Below, piece after piece: positions 48,056 to 60,900 of a stretch of DNA of 64,000 bases. The stretch is from Tetmemena sp. SeJ-2015 (Eukaryota; Ciliophora; Spirotrichea; Sporadotrichida; Oxytrichidae): assembly GCA_027382625.1 (NCBI GenBank), contig JAJKFJ010022856.1, positions 59,922-123,921 of the forward strand, written 5' to 3'. Position 1 is the stretch's first letter. Every line of letters begins with the position of its first letter. A program made the translations under genes and the position numbers. A model generated the notes under the pieces. That model ran no database searches and was not told the DNA's origin. It saw only the letters and a list, made by a program, of their open reading frames with translations.

Positions 48056-48759
48056 TCTCATTAAGATCACTATTATAAGTCTTATATTAAAATAGAGAAG
48101 AAATTCAAATTTTTATTTTTATATTGCACAAACCTAAAATATTGATATGAATTTAGGAAGACTTTTAAATTTAGAATTTAAAATTATTAATTTATAAATT
48201 ATTGTATAACATGGTTAATCTGATATTAACTTAAATCTCAAATTTTTCATTTTAAAATATTAATTTCTGATATTGGTGTAAAATTTAATTAGTAAATAAA
48301 AAATATAAAAATATATTTTTGAATAATTATGGAAAGAGAGATTTACTGTTCTAAAAGTAGGAATCAAAATAATGAAATACAGCCAAAAAATATCAGAATA
48401 ATTAATTAGTTCATAGGCAGATTTATAAAGAGTTTCCACTTATCCTTGAGACTATGAAAATTCTATAATTTTTATATCAAAGAAATTTTTTGTTGTTTCT
48501 TTAGAAAAGATACTAAAATAATAATTCCATTAAAAAGTATTAAAGTTACTTAAGGAAATGCATAAAGAAAATACTATTAATTTCAATAAGCTTATTTATC
48601 CGTTATTGGCTTAATTAATTTACAAAATGATTGCTTCAATGGAAATTAATATTCTCGAATATAATTATTCCAAATGCCATATCAAAAGAAAGAAATTTTG
48701 ACAATTTAAGAAGTAAACTTTAGCAAATAAAAATTCTTAAACAATGATTTAACTGCTTT

Positions 48760-51700
48760 AGCTCATAATAAATCAGATCAAATGAGGTGAACCTTGCGGA
48801 AGAACAAAAATTTAGAATTCATCTGCCCTTTGAAGAATGGAACATCCACCATAAACTTATTTGACAAATTTTCAATAGCGTCCTACTAGTCTAAGAAGTC
48901 ACATGATCCACAGTCTTTTATCCTAAGCTAAAGATAGGGAGGCACGTTCTCATTGCATAATATATCGTAAATTCTGGCTAAGTCTGGCACAAATATCTGA
49001 TTTTCTTTGTAGGCTAAACAAATTAGATATATAAATTGATTAAAAGTTAGAGCTTCTTTTATAATCATTTCAAAGTCAACATTTTCATGTAATTTACGAA
49101 CCCCTCGAACCGCACGAACCGTACGATTAGCTTAATAAAATTTTTAACAAAAGTTTTTTTAATAATATTAATCTCTTTAGGCTCTTCGTTTTTCTGCATT
49201 TATGCATTTATCCAGTGGTTCAGAATCCATGCTCAGTTCTATTTTGCGAATGCATTTAAAGTTCTTGCAAATATTTACAATTTTTAAAGGGAAAACTTAT
49301 ATTTTAAAATGAGAATAAGCACGTCGTAGAAGTCTTGTTCTTCTCTGATTAAATATCAAATTTTATATAGTTGGGATTTTAATTAAAATCGATGATTGAT
49401 TAAAATAATAAATGGAGAGTTGCAACTTCGTGGCAGTTGAAATTAGAGATTCACCCCCTGATCAGTAGCTTGTTCGATAGGTTATCAAAATTCAATATGA
49501 GTTTCTTCTTATCATCTTCGCCTCTCAGTAGCGAGATATGATGCGCGCATTCTACTTATTCCTCAAATCTTTAGAGAACTTAAACTTGTGTCGCTTATAA
49601 CTCTGTACTGAGGGATCCCACACAAAAGTTGCAAGAATACAAAGTTCTTAGAATTCCACGCTGAATCGAATGGTCTAATAATTATTTATATTAGGCACAC
49701 TTCAACTGCCTAGATAATTTGTCATTTTAATTTAAATACTAATTTAATTCTCTTTTCTATTAAATTCTCAGCTATAATAAAGTATTAAGAATTTATAATA
49801 AATATATTATTAAAAGGAAAAAATATATCAAATTCTAATTATTTATTTTTCAAAGTTTATATATTAAGTGAACTTAATTTATTTTCTAATTATAGTGAAA
49901 AAAACATAAAATTCCTAAAAAAGCATTATAACATTAATTAACGTTCCTTAAATTTGAATAATTTCACGTAATCCCAATTTTGTAAGAATATAATTTTTTA
50001 TTTTTATATTTGATGTAGTAAGATATCTTTTGCAATGATTTCGCTTCTTGAAAAAAAAATGTTTAAAAACCTTTGATTATATTTAGAGATTTGAAGTTTG
50101 ATATCAATTAAAGCCGCTCTTTAGTTTTCCTTGCGAATGATGAGTTATTCAACCTCTTCCAGTGAGAAACCTGCTACAATCATGTCTTCCATTCCCCTAT
50201 CTTAACTGTAGTCCAAACTGAAACTGACAGTCAGCTGCTCCATTCTTTCAAGGCTAATACTCTTCAAAAGCCTCTTCATTTTCTTTGCTCCAACTAAAGG
50301 CACATGATAAACGAGACATTTAAATTCCCAAATTAATTCTTTACTACTATCATAATTTAAGGAGAGGAAGTTTAAATTTAAATTATTATAATTGAAGCAT
50401 CTTCAAGTAAGGTATGAAAGGCTCTATTTCCTGTAACTTTAAGCTATGCAGTTTAAAAAAGTCCCTTGGTGCGAATAGCCAAAAAAATTAAAAAAATAAA
50501 TATAACCTTGCTAACTTAACTTTAATTTGACTCTGACCTAGATTGAGATTGCTTTATAATCCAGTAGATATTTACTAAATAGAGTCTCCTTGAATTGAAA
50601 GAGAATTTATTTAGGAAGCATGGTTTTAAGAATCTAATAGTGAACTCTTGCTTTAAAATTTAAATTAAAATATATTTTACACATTTCATTATGCTTTGAG
50701 CTAGATGCGCAAAGAGTATTTCGGGTACTCTGAATTTGTTTATATTGAACTGTTCTAGGAATGCTCGTATCATTTCTCCGATTTCTTAGTCCATCTAAGA
50801 ATACTACTTTACATTAATCCTTTGATCGCTACTTTTACCTTTTGAGCAGTCCAAATGCAAATTGAAGGTGCTGAGGACTTAAAAATAAGGAAATGAAATA
50901 GTTTATATGAGGTTAGGTTTGAAATTAAACGCTGAACAAATATTTGATCTTAAGTTAAATGCTTTTAATTTATAAACTGAAAAGAGCTTTGACAACGCTT
51001 CTAATTAAGAAATTATTGATTTCCTACTATTTTTCCATTAAATCTAATTAGGCAACTTCAATAAAGAAAAATATCAACATTATAAATTATATTTTAACAC
51101 TTTCTAGCATCTATGTCGTCAATTCTTTCATCATTATTTGTAAATTAAAAAATAAATTATCTCTAGGAACCTCTTTATTTGTATTTATAGTTTCCTAGTT
51201 ACTTTTTCGATAGATCTCTTTTAAAATATAAATGGTAAAGATATAAATGTTCCCTCGTCAATGAAGCACCATCTGTTTATCCACACTTAGTTTGTAGTAA
51301 TTTAAAATAATTGATTGCAATATTTAATTTTAAAATTAATATGAAATAATTGACTTGAATATATTCTAATCCTGGGTAGATAACCATTGGAAAATTTCTT
51401 TAAAAAATTTTATTTCTGCAATCTATAAAAAGAAGCAAGCTGAGCAACAAATCTGATCTCCTGCATAAATAAAATGTATGCATTTCCTTCATTGAATTAG
51501 AGCTACAGCTGATCTAACTTTAGCCACTACACCTCATTTATAAGATCTAATATAAACTCAAATAAAAACTTTAAGCTTAAATTATCTTTCAACTCAGTGT
51601 CACTTGGATTATTGTTAAAATAATATAAAACATAACTCAATCGTATTCTTAATTTAATGCAATAATCAACACGATAGAGAGGTTCTGTGAATATCTTAAA

Positions 51701-54700
51701 TCAGAAAATAATAAACCAAAATAGAGAAGATTATTAATTATCTTGGATGGATGTGCCTCGCTAAAAAGTTATCTTTCCTTTCACCATATTAAATTAGTCC
51801 GAACTTTCTAAGTTGCTGAGGGAAAGTGAAGCTCTCCATATCGTGCATGTAAAATTCATTGGACAAGAATAATTATTTATTATTCATCGATATCTTATGA
51901 TTTACAGTTAAATAAAATTAGGAGTTAAATAAAGTGATGCTATAGGTCAAATACGATTAATTGATCAAGGGTTGTAAGTGTTAAATTAAGAGGAGAAATA
52001 TCGTAGAAGACAACTGAATATATTTAGATTTAATAATATTCATAATCAAATTTATAAAGATAAAATGAAAGAAAAACAGAACGTGGTGCACTTGGACTCT
52101 TACCTCTCTATATAAGCTTCTTGCAATTCATGGTAAGTAAATCAATCAAGTAAACCTTTTTTATTTGATAAGCTTTTGAGCTTTTAGTAAATAGTTTAGC
52201 GATGATAATTCTGATTCTAACCATAATCTTTTTAAATATAGGCAAGAATATTAAGAGGAAAAATAGAGATGGCATCAATTAAAGCTCAATAGAGAAAGCA
52301 TTTAAGTTCAAAGCAAGCGCTCTTACAGGTTAAATGCCATAAGAAGTATGAGGAGTCTGTCTGAATGAATCTAAAGGTAAATTTGATTAGACTTAAACTT
52401 ATTTGTAGGAGGTGAAAACATTCAAAAAGACTCGAATAGTAGATTTTAGAAGGGAGAATTCTCAAGGCATCACTAAAATAAAGAAATCAAAGCTAAAATT
52501 AAGATGAATAGCCAAATATCAGACTGCAAATACCTCGCCATTATAAAAATTCGAAACAAAATGTATTTTTAAGAATATCAATTCCAATAATGTAATCGTA
52601 TCCTTCCTATAATTAATTTCGAGTTAGTTACAGTTTAAAAAAGTACCTCATATGGGCTTGTTGAATATATATTTAAAATTAAAATTTAGGTATTTTTTTG
52701 TTGAACCATAACAAAGCTCAATCGAAAGATACTATAGAAAATTAGCTAGTCATTTAAGTTCTTAACTTGAAAAAAAGGGAAATAAAGAATTTAAAAGAAA
52801 ATTTTTAAACAAAGTATATTTAATATTTTAAGCTATAAACAAATGATTTAAAATTAACTTAAAAATTTCAAATTTAATTAAAAAATTTTTTTTAAATAAA
52901 ATTTATTTTTAATTATAAATTTTAATAAAAAAAATTTAAATTAATTTTAAAATTTTTAAAATAATAAAAAATTAGGAAGGTTCCCAAAAAAAAATTTTTA
53001 AATTAAAAATAATTTAAAACTTTATATTTTAACTTTTTTTTTAAAACCTCATAAAGATTTAAAAAAGCGACACTTTTTTAATGAAAATAAGATGGAAGAA
53101 AAATCGGAGTTTTTTTGTGAAGTTTTAAAATGATTAAAAAAAAACCTTTTTAATTTTTATTTCCCATCGAAAAAGTTCAGATAGGGGTGATCTATTTCAA
53201 CCGCACATTTTGCAACTCTCCATTTATTTATTTTAACCAATCACGATTTTTAATAAAATTCCAAATATAATTAAAGTTTTAAATTATTTGAGCTATAAAT
53301 TCACCTAAAACTAAACTTTTATAAAAATATATTGTTTTTATTTTTTTCAAAAAGAAACTTTTTTAAACTAAAAACCAATATTTTAAAATAATAAACTATT
53401 TTAAAAATTAGACTTTATAACCTCTCAATCAGCTTCAGAGATTGTAGGTTTAGTTCAGAGATTAGTTCTGAGGGAGTTTGGATTATCTCAAGTCAATTAA
53501 TTAAACTATATATGAGGATTATTTATAAAATAATAGAGTCAAAAAATAAATTAATATATTTTTAAGGTGAGATAAGTTCACAAAATTAAGTATTTTTTAT
53601 ATGTTTGGATGGAACATTATTATACACATGAGGTTTAAGTCCTTTCAAATTTGGTGTGCAAGCCTTCATTAAATAGTCCGAAGCAGCACAAAAAACTTTA
53701 AAGGGTGGTATTATATAAAGGGTTTTGAAATACTTATCTCACTGTTTTGGGATGATGAGGAGGTGATAAATTACTCATTTTAATTATTTCCATTCCTAAA
53801 ACCTGCAAACTGGCAATAAGTTGAAACACTTTGTCTATTCTCTTAACTAATAATAAATTCTAATTAAATTCTGAACTATAATTTATTATGTAACAAAAAG
53901 TGATTTGACCGATAAATGTTAATTATGGCTTAGTACTTTCAGAATGCTATTCAAGATTTGGGGGTTGTTAGTGCTTTATTTAAATTAGAATTCTATTTTT
54001 TTGTATAAAATTGATCAATAATTCTTGCCAATATATTTTTTTTATATCGCTTTTTTTATAGACTCTATAACCTTTGTTTATAATTTAAATTGATAAGAAT
54101 AAATTTTCAATGTTTAAAAATATGAATTTCTATTTAAGGTTTACTAAATAATGACTAGTTACTCTCTTTCCAGAAACTCTTTAATATTTAATTATTCTTT
54201 ATTTATTTTTACAAATAAAAGTATAAAGTATTCATAGGCTTTTACTCGATAACTCATAAATTATTTAATATCTATTTATAATGATGAGTTAGTCCAACAC
54301 CATGGGTTATGATAGGGCATTCAGCGTTCCAAAACATTCCTCGATGTTTATCTAATAAATATTTTGCTAAATTAAAATTATCTAGGAAGCATTTTCGATT
54401 CCCAGCTTATGTATAAAAAATGTGAAAATTATAAATTGTTTTAGGCTTGAGAGAAGAAAATTAATTTTAAGAGATCTTCTAACATCTCGAATGAATACAT
54501 CCTTACTCTGCCCATAGATTTTCTGAACAACACTTTCTCTATATTATTTATTTTATGAATAATTTAAATTAGTTTTCTCTGAATTTTGTTGATACTTTAT
54601 GCATGAATAAATAAATTTAAGTTTGCATGAATCTTGCAGACTGATAGAGAGGGTAGCAGTAGGACATCATCTCAGCAATAATGAAGAAATTTCTAATTTT

Positions 54701-54830
54701 GAACTTCCGATTCTGAGGAAAATCCATGCTGATTTTCTGTTCATCTTACTAATTTTCGAATACCTTAATATATTAATTCTAAATGCATTTCTCTATACTA
54801 ATAAAAAAACATCTGCAACAATTTATTAAA
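48760..54830 (-). CDS. LRR-like family copy IV
   Basis: Most complete of the close paralogues. Blocks from C- to N-terminus: 48780-48990 (Cys-pair and MVDVPFF region); 49200-49290; 50100-50320 (VGAKKMK region); 50690-50800; 51740-51860 (LRR-like); 53420-53500; 53850-53990; 54260-54330 (FGTLNALSQPM-type); 54450-54560 (ESVVQKIYGQSKDVFIRDVR); 54630-54770 (DEQKISMDFPQNRKFKIRNF then FIIAEMMSYCYPLYQSA). It carries two extra blocks not in copy II (about 49360-49840 and 51940-52610) and a homopolymer-rich patch at 52850-53400. Whether the AT-rich DNA between blocks is intron, IES or decay cannot be settled here, so functional status is open. Function unknown. Confidence 0.5.
49360..49840. repeat. Presence/absence block, copy IV version
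   Basis: About 480 bp between ATCAAATTTTATATAG (left) and ATATATCAAATTCTAATTAT (right). Copy II (about 39990) has the two flanks fused at a single ATCAAATTTTA. The direct repeat at the edges suggests precise insertion or excision. Confidence 0.6.
51940..52610. mobile_element. About 670-bp insertion in copy IV
   Basis: Sequence absent from the matching place in copy II (about 42085). It contains a short open stretch (ATG 52271, MASIKAQQRKHLSSKQALLQ) and TACGATTA-like words near both ends in inverted orientation. No recognised transposase. Boundaries are approximate. Confidence 0.4.
52850..53400. other. Homopolymer-rich patch and inverted duplicate
   Basis: A/T runs of uncertain quality. Within it, 53180-53290 is close to the reverse complement of 49370-49465 (shared word AAATGGAGAGTTGCAA and its complement), making an inverted pair about 3.8 kb apart in copy IV. 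Confidence 0.5.
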
Positions 54831-55209
54831 ACTTATTTTAAAAGAGAGAAGAAATTGAATTTTTTATATTTAATTGCAATAAAATATATTCTATATCTGC
54901 AATAACTTACTATTAATATTTAATTGATATTTTTAACATCTTTAAATGTATAAAAAGATTTATTAATTTTTATTATTTTATTATTATTTTTTGAAGAACA
55001 AATTTTCTGCTCGCTATTAGTCTAAGAGTTATGAAAGATATTTCTAACTCATTTAAAAAATTGTAATAAAGGTAAAATTTGATTTGAAAGTGAGAAATAA
55101 ATTTAATAGATCAGTTACCAAGCAGAACTTTATTATATCTATAAAAACCCTTAATAATTGATGGAGAGGCTAAACAATAAATAAGATGTCCCTCTTGCTT
55201 TATATTTAA

Positions 55210-57370
55210 TTAGAATGGTTTAATTTAAATAACCTCTTATCGGAATTGGAAAGATAAAAAGCCGATACATATGGAACGACATACTGACATGGGCAGGAGA
55301 TGATGTGGTAACTAAAACACTTTTGTACTTCGGCTCTCATCACACAAGAATAATTATTTTTAAGGACCCACTTAATGAAGATACACAAAGATATATATGG
55401 TTGGCATACGGCCATCAAAGAGAACTAAAACTCAAGTTTGAATCTAAGAGTGAAGAATCGGCTAGAATTCATAATTATACTTATAGAGAGGTATTTTTAA
55501 AATATTTTAGAAAAGATAATGCAACCTTTATAGATTCAGCTCAATTTATTTAAAAATAAAATTATAGAGTTGTATTCTGAATAATCGCAATTCCCCAAAG
55601 CTCATTGTAGAGATAAGCTAACAGTTCCACATACAACAAGCTATCGATTTAATCAAAAGATGTAGACACATGAAGCTCCAAAGAATAGAAGTTTCATTTT
55701 TGCAGTAGAGGCTAAAAAAGAAAACACTAAGAGAACTAAACGCAATTACTCCAAATGCTTAAAATTTATTAAGTATTTTACTTTTCCTCAATTAATTTTA
55801 AATGTAAAGACAGCTCAATTTAGGATTGATTTTAACATCCACCCTTCCAAACTCAATAGATATTTTCAAATTTCAGTTTTATGAATAAGTGTTGAAAGTG
55901 ATGCAGTGTACTGAGAAAATTAGGTTTTCCTTTTTGGATGCTCTCCACCCTTCTTGTTTAGGAGCTTACTAATTTAACTGATATTATTAATTACACTACA
56001 TTGATATTCTTAAGTAATTATAAGGCCACTCATCTAACAATTAGCTAAGTCAGAATTAGAGGGCTTGATCCTGACATAAATTTCAAACTTCAGCCCTCCC
56101 ACTACTTCCTCTATCTTTAAATAACAGAGACTGTTCTAAACTATTCATATCGAATGAAGAAATTTTAGATGTCCATATAAGTTTACCTGAAGTGAAGATA
56201 ATAAGCAAAGCACTAAGATCTAAAAATTTATTCAATAGAAATTAAAATTATAATCTCTACGATGCAAGCAGTTAGTGTTGGGTCTACAAGACTCCTTTGG
56301 CTGCACAAATTTTCATATCAATAAGCTCATCAAAGATCTTGAATTGCCTGACACAGTGGAATAAACGCAGTTAACTGGACTCTATTTCAGCAAAGAAGCT
56401 TTAAAAACCCTTAATATAGGAGATTATGCCTAATTTTTCCATCGAATTTTATCTTACCATTTATTTCAAAGTCTAACTTTTTAAATGAATAAGATGGAAT
56501 AGTCAAACGGATTAGTTCATAAATAAAGTGCTGAAATGTATCTTTCTTATTATTGATGCTATTCACTTAAGTATAGTTTGCAGATCATCTAATCGAAAAT
56601 ATAGACTAGATTGTTGATATTATGTAACTTTTGTCCGCAAACATAGTTAAAATGAAGTTTCACTTTCCTCTTTTCATCGATAGTTTCAGAATCTCTCAAG
56701 ATAAAGTTTACTATTAAACTAATTTTGTTAAAAGCGGAATAAGTTATCGAAGAAGTGACTCAGATTTCTAAAGCCTATTCAAAAATCAAAGTTCTTCACC
56801 TGTTTACTAAATTCATTTCGAAAGAAACGCATGAAGATATTAAGGCACTCAAATTATAATTTGATTGCCCATATTTTAGATTTGAATGCATTTTTCACTA
56901 GAATAACCCTTGCCTTTGCTCCTTATTATAAACTAAATTTGTTTTTATTTTAAAAGCTCCTACAGCATAAGACATCCATTTTTAAACGAACACTGATGTG
57001 TTTCCAAAAATATAACTCTTTGACTGTCTTCCCCCTTTTGAATTGCGGCGGTTATCTTTGTAGCAGATTATTTCTGCCAAGCAGTTTGGCTACTAGATGA
57101 ATTTCTCTCTGGACAACCCTTAACTCAGCTTCAGTCACTTGTGCTTGATCTTCCTAAAAACTGTATAAGCCTATCTGAGAGTATCAATAAATATCCTTGT
57201 GATTTTGAGGAAATATATTTTATCTTAATCAAAGCCTCCTAATTTCCTAGACTTAGATACTTAAAGATAGTAACCAAAAATAATATTATTTCTTTTAGCG
57301 ATGAAACAATCAGTTATAAGGTCATACTGGAGAGAATCTGAGGAACAAGAATTTTATTTGGCCCAGCAAA
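55210..57370 (+). CDS. Plus-strand LRR-like protein
   Basis: Coding-like sequence opposite in direction to its neighbours. An N-terminal domain (RYIWNDILTWAGDDVVTKTL, LNEDTQRYIWLAYGHQREL) is followed by Leu-rich repeats: QQAIDLIKRCRHMKLQRIEV, RCKQLVLGLQDSFGCTNFHI, KEALKTLNIGDYAQFF and others to about 57370. The order, a short globular start then irregular LRRs, resembles F-box/LRR-type proteins, but no F-box is certain. Start is not fixed (ATGs at 55271 and 55305 are not both in frame). At least four frame changes (near 55580, 55980, 56210 and 56550) imply introns, IESs or decay. It may be a distant relative of the flanking minus-strand family. Confidence 0.5.
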
Positions 57371-57950
57371 AGATAATTTAGTATTAAAAATAAAGTCAAG
57401 TATATTTATTTTTTTACCTGGAACGCTTCATTTTCTAGTTCTAAAATTTTATTCTTCAATGAAATTAATTGTTCATATTACCTTTTAAATGTATCTACAG
57501 TGAAAGCTTAATGATTACTTTTAATATTTTGAATGACTTTCATTTAATAATAATATTTAATATATGTTTTTTATAATTTAGCTAGTTAAGAATTTAAAAC
57601 ATTTGCAGGCTCTTGAAATCCAAACTTAAAACAATTTAATAAACACATATTTTTCATTTTTTAACTTAAAATCCAATTTTTGAATGCTGAAGTGATTGAA
57701 TAGGAAAAATTAAACTGGAAACACTTGCAAATTATTAATTTAACTCATAAGAAAGCTTGAAAGTCTGTAAACATAAGTTTGAAGACTCATCATTTTCTTT
57801 CTTGACGGTGTTAAACTATATTTAATGAAACTTGCAATCTTATTTAATTTGAAGTCATTGACATCAAATTAAATTGATAGTTTAGAGAAAGAATTAAAAA
57901 ATTTAGATTTCTAATTGAAAATAACATATTATTCCTGCTTTTATTAGATC
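57371..57950. other. AT-rich intergenic region
   Basis: About 580 bp between the plus-strand LRR-like gene and the 3' end of copy V. No feature supported. Confidence 0.4.
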
Positions 57951-57954
57951 TAAC

Positions 57955-60900
57955 TGTTCATACAAGGTTGGCTCTGCCTAAGTACAAATACTTTGTGTCT
58001 ATCTTTCCTTCGAAAAATGGAACTTCTACCATAAACCTTTTAGATAATTTGTCAATAGCCTCTATTTCATCCTAGTAATCACAAGTACCACAACCTTATA
58101 TTTTAAGCTAAAGCTAGTGCTGAATATTGTGAGCAATAAGAATCGCATAAATCCTTGATAAGTCAGGAACGAACACTTAATATCTCTTGTAGGCTTATTA
58201 TCCAACCTAATTTATCTTATAAGATATTTATTGAAAAATAGTTTGTTCTAAAAAATGGAAATATAACCCTTATTTTGATATACTTTTATTATATGCTATA
58301 AGTGAAAATAAAAAGAAAATTTTTTAAAAAATGATAAATCTTCTTACCATACACCTTAAATTAACAGTTATAGAATAGAAATAAATCTCTATTTTAATAT
58401 GATATGATCATTTTAATTTGCTTATATTTTAAAGTTAATTAAATTATCTATAAATTGCATTTTTCTCTTTATTATTTTAAGATTAATCTTGCTAATATTT
58501 TAAAATGATTAAAAAATTTATATTATAGGCTTGTTTTAGTATATCTTCATAATCATCATTTGGTTTTTATTCAGCAATTTTTTTAGCTACTATTTAAAAC
58601 TGCTATATTATATTTATATAGCTTCTTGGATGCTACTTTAAAGAGACCCACAGTTCAAGCTCAGCTTTAGTTTGCGTAAATTTACAAAGCTCTAGCAAAT
58701 AAAAAATTTAGTTGCAAAGATTAGTCAGTTAACCATAAAAGTCTTTCTGTTATATGATTACAAAAAATTAGGAAATAAAGGGATATAATCAATTAGGGTT
58801 GAATTATATTATAAAAAGAGCAACAACAAAAATTGGAAGAAAGGTAAATTATCGATGATTGTTTTTTAATTTATTTGTTACAAAATTATTTCTTTAACTT
58901 AAAGCAGTATTTATTTTCCTCTCAAGCAGATCTCACCATTTTTTTTTTAAAATTGCCATGAGTAAAACTTTAAAAACTGATGCCAAAAATGGCAAATATT
59001 ATTATATGATGAAAGAAATTGAAGTATATCTTACCAACCTAAGAACCTTTTAGAGTAGGCTAGGAAAACCTCGGTTGTAAATATAGAATAATTGAGTAAT
59101 TTTATGCAATTCATTTACCAGAGTCTTCTATATAGTGAGTTTCTTTCTTTATTTATAACTTTTTAGTGTCAGGCATAAAAAAACATGAGTTTTTCCAAAA
59201 TTGAAGTTTAATTTGCTAGAATGAACACAATCTTCTTTTTTGAATACCTACATAGAGGAAATGAAGAGGTTAATATACTTTAGGCTTTGGCGCGTCAGAT
59301 AAAAATAAATCGTACTGCATAAACTAGTTGGTGCCTCTATTGATGAAGTCTAGTTAGGACTTTACCACTTTCTCTTTTCACACCATGTTACTTAAAAGTT
59401 CCACATAAAACAAGAGTTTTTTATGTCTCTTCCCTCTGACATTTTTTCTGACTTAAAGGGTAATCATTTGATTTTAAGGACTTTGATATGTCTTTATATG
59501 GAAGAGATTCAAATTTTAGAGGTTTACGGTAGTCATTATGTTTTAGTCCCCTTTTTTATCCTTTCTTCTTAACGAGAAGTAAAGAGGAAAACTTCGAAAA
59601 TATAGCAGTGATGCCATTGTTTTTTACTTTTAAATTTTATAATGGTTCTGCGATTTGGCATTTTATTATTTCTAAAATTTTAATTTTTTTTAATCTTAAA
59701 ATATAAATTGATTATAAATCTTAAATTTTGAATAAAATATGTGATAGGATAGAGATTGTAAAGATTTAGCTTCTTGGAATAAAATAGTATTTATAATTAA
59801 TAATTTGTGAAGCATGATAGCGATCATTTCAATTCTTTATCTTTCCTTCTTTTTAAAGTATAGCAGAAGCTTGTCCATCATCTGAGAAAATTGCCATCTT
59901 TAAATTTTTGAAAATACCATTTTTAGATATAGTCACGACTGTAATTTATTGTTAATTTCTAAGAATGCGGCCCTAAGTTTATATTCTTCAAAAGTTTCTT
60001 CATTATTTTTGCCCCAATTAAAGGTACCTTATAGCTTAAAGATTTAAATTCTCATTTTAAATAGAAAGGGTTAAAAAAATTTTAAAAGAGGAAATTAAAT
60101 GAAAATGTAAATATTTCTTTGAATCCAGTTATAGAGTTAATTAAAAATAATATTTCTGTATTTTTAAAGGATAATAATATATTTAAGTCTCCCGCATTAA
60201 AATTAGGATTAAGAATTTCCCTTAACAAAATCTTGAAATAAGTTTCATTAAAAAATTTTCAGAAATTTGGTTCTTAATATAATGGAAATAATTTTTAAAT
60301 TTCCTCCTATCATTCTGATAAAAATATTAACTTTTGAATATAAACTGAAATTAATTTTTCTTTTTTTACATTTTAGATTTGAATAAATTAATGATTTAAG
60401 TTGAGGAAGCTACAAAATATTTTAAAGATTAAGTAATTTAAGCATCTTTAAATAAGGGATGAAATTGTCGATTTGATCTATTTTTAGACTCTGCAATTTA
60501 TAATACTCTCTTGGGGCAATTAACCTTTTCAGACTTTTTAAATTAAAATAATTAACCTAGCTAACTCTATTTAAATCAACCGAAAGCCTACAAATTCTAA
60601 GCTTGGAATTTCTAATAGAATTTGATTTTATTCTTGGCCAAAATCAAAAAGTTATTTCTCAGAACTATTTTAACTAGAAAGTCTCTCAATTATTCCACTC
60701 TTGCTTTTTTTATATATCTATTATTTTTACTTATATTTTATATAATTAAATGCTCAACATAATTAAAAGGAAGGAAGAACTCTGGAATTCTATATTTTTT
60801 AATGTTGAATCTTTCTAAAAATTAGCAAATTATTTATCCTAATTCTTGATCCATCTGCAGATAATTTTATAAATTTATTTTGCGCATTTTTTAGATCGGT

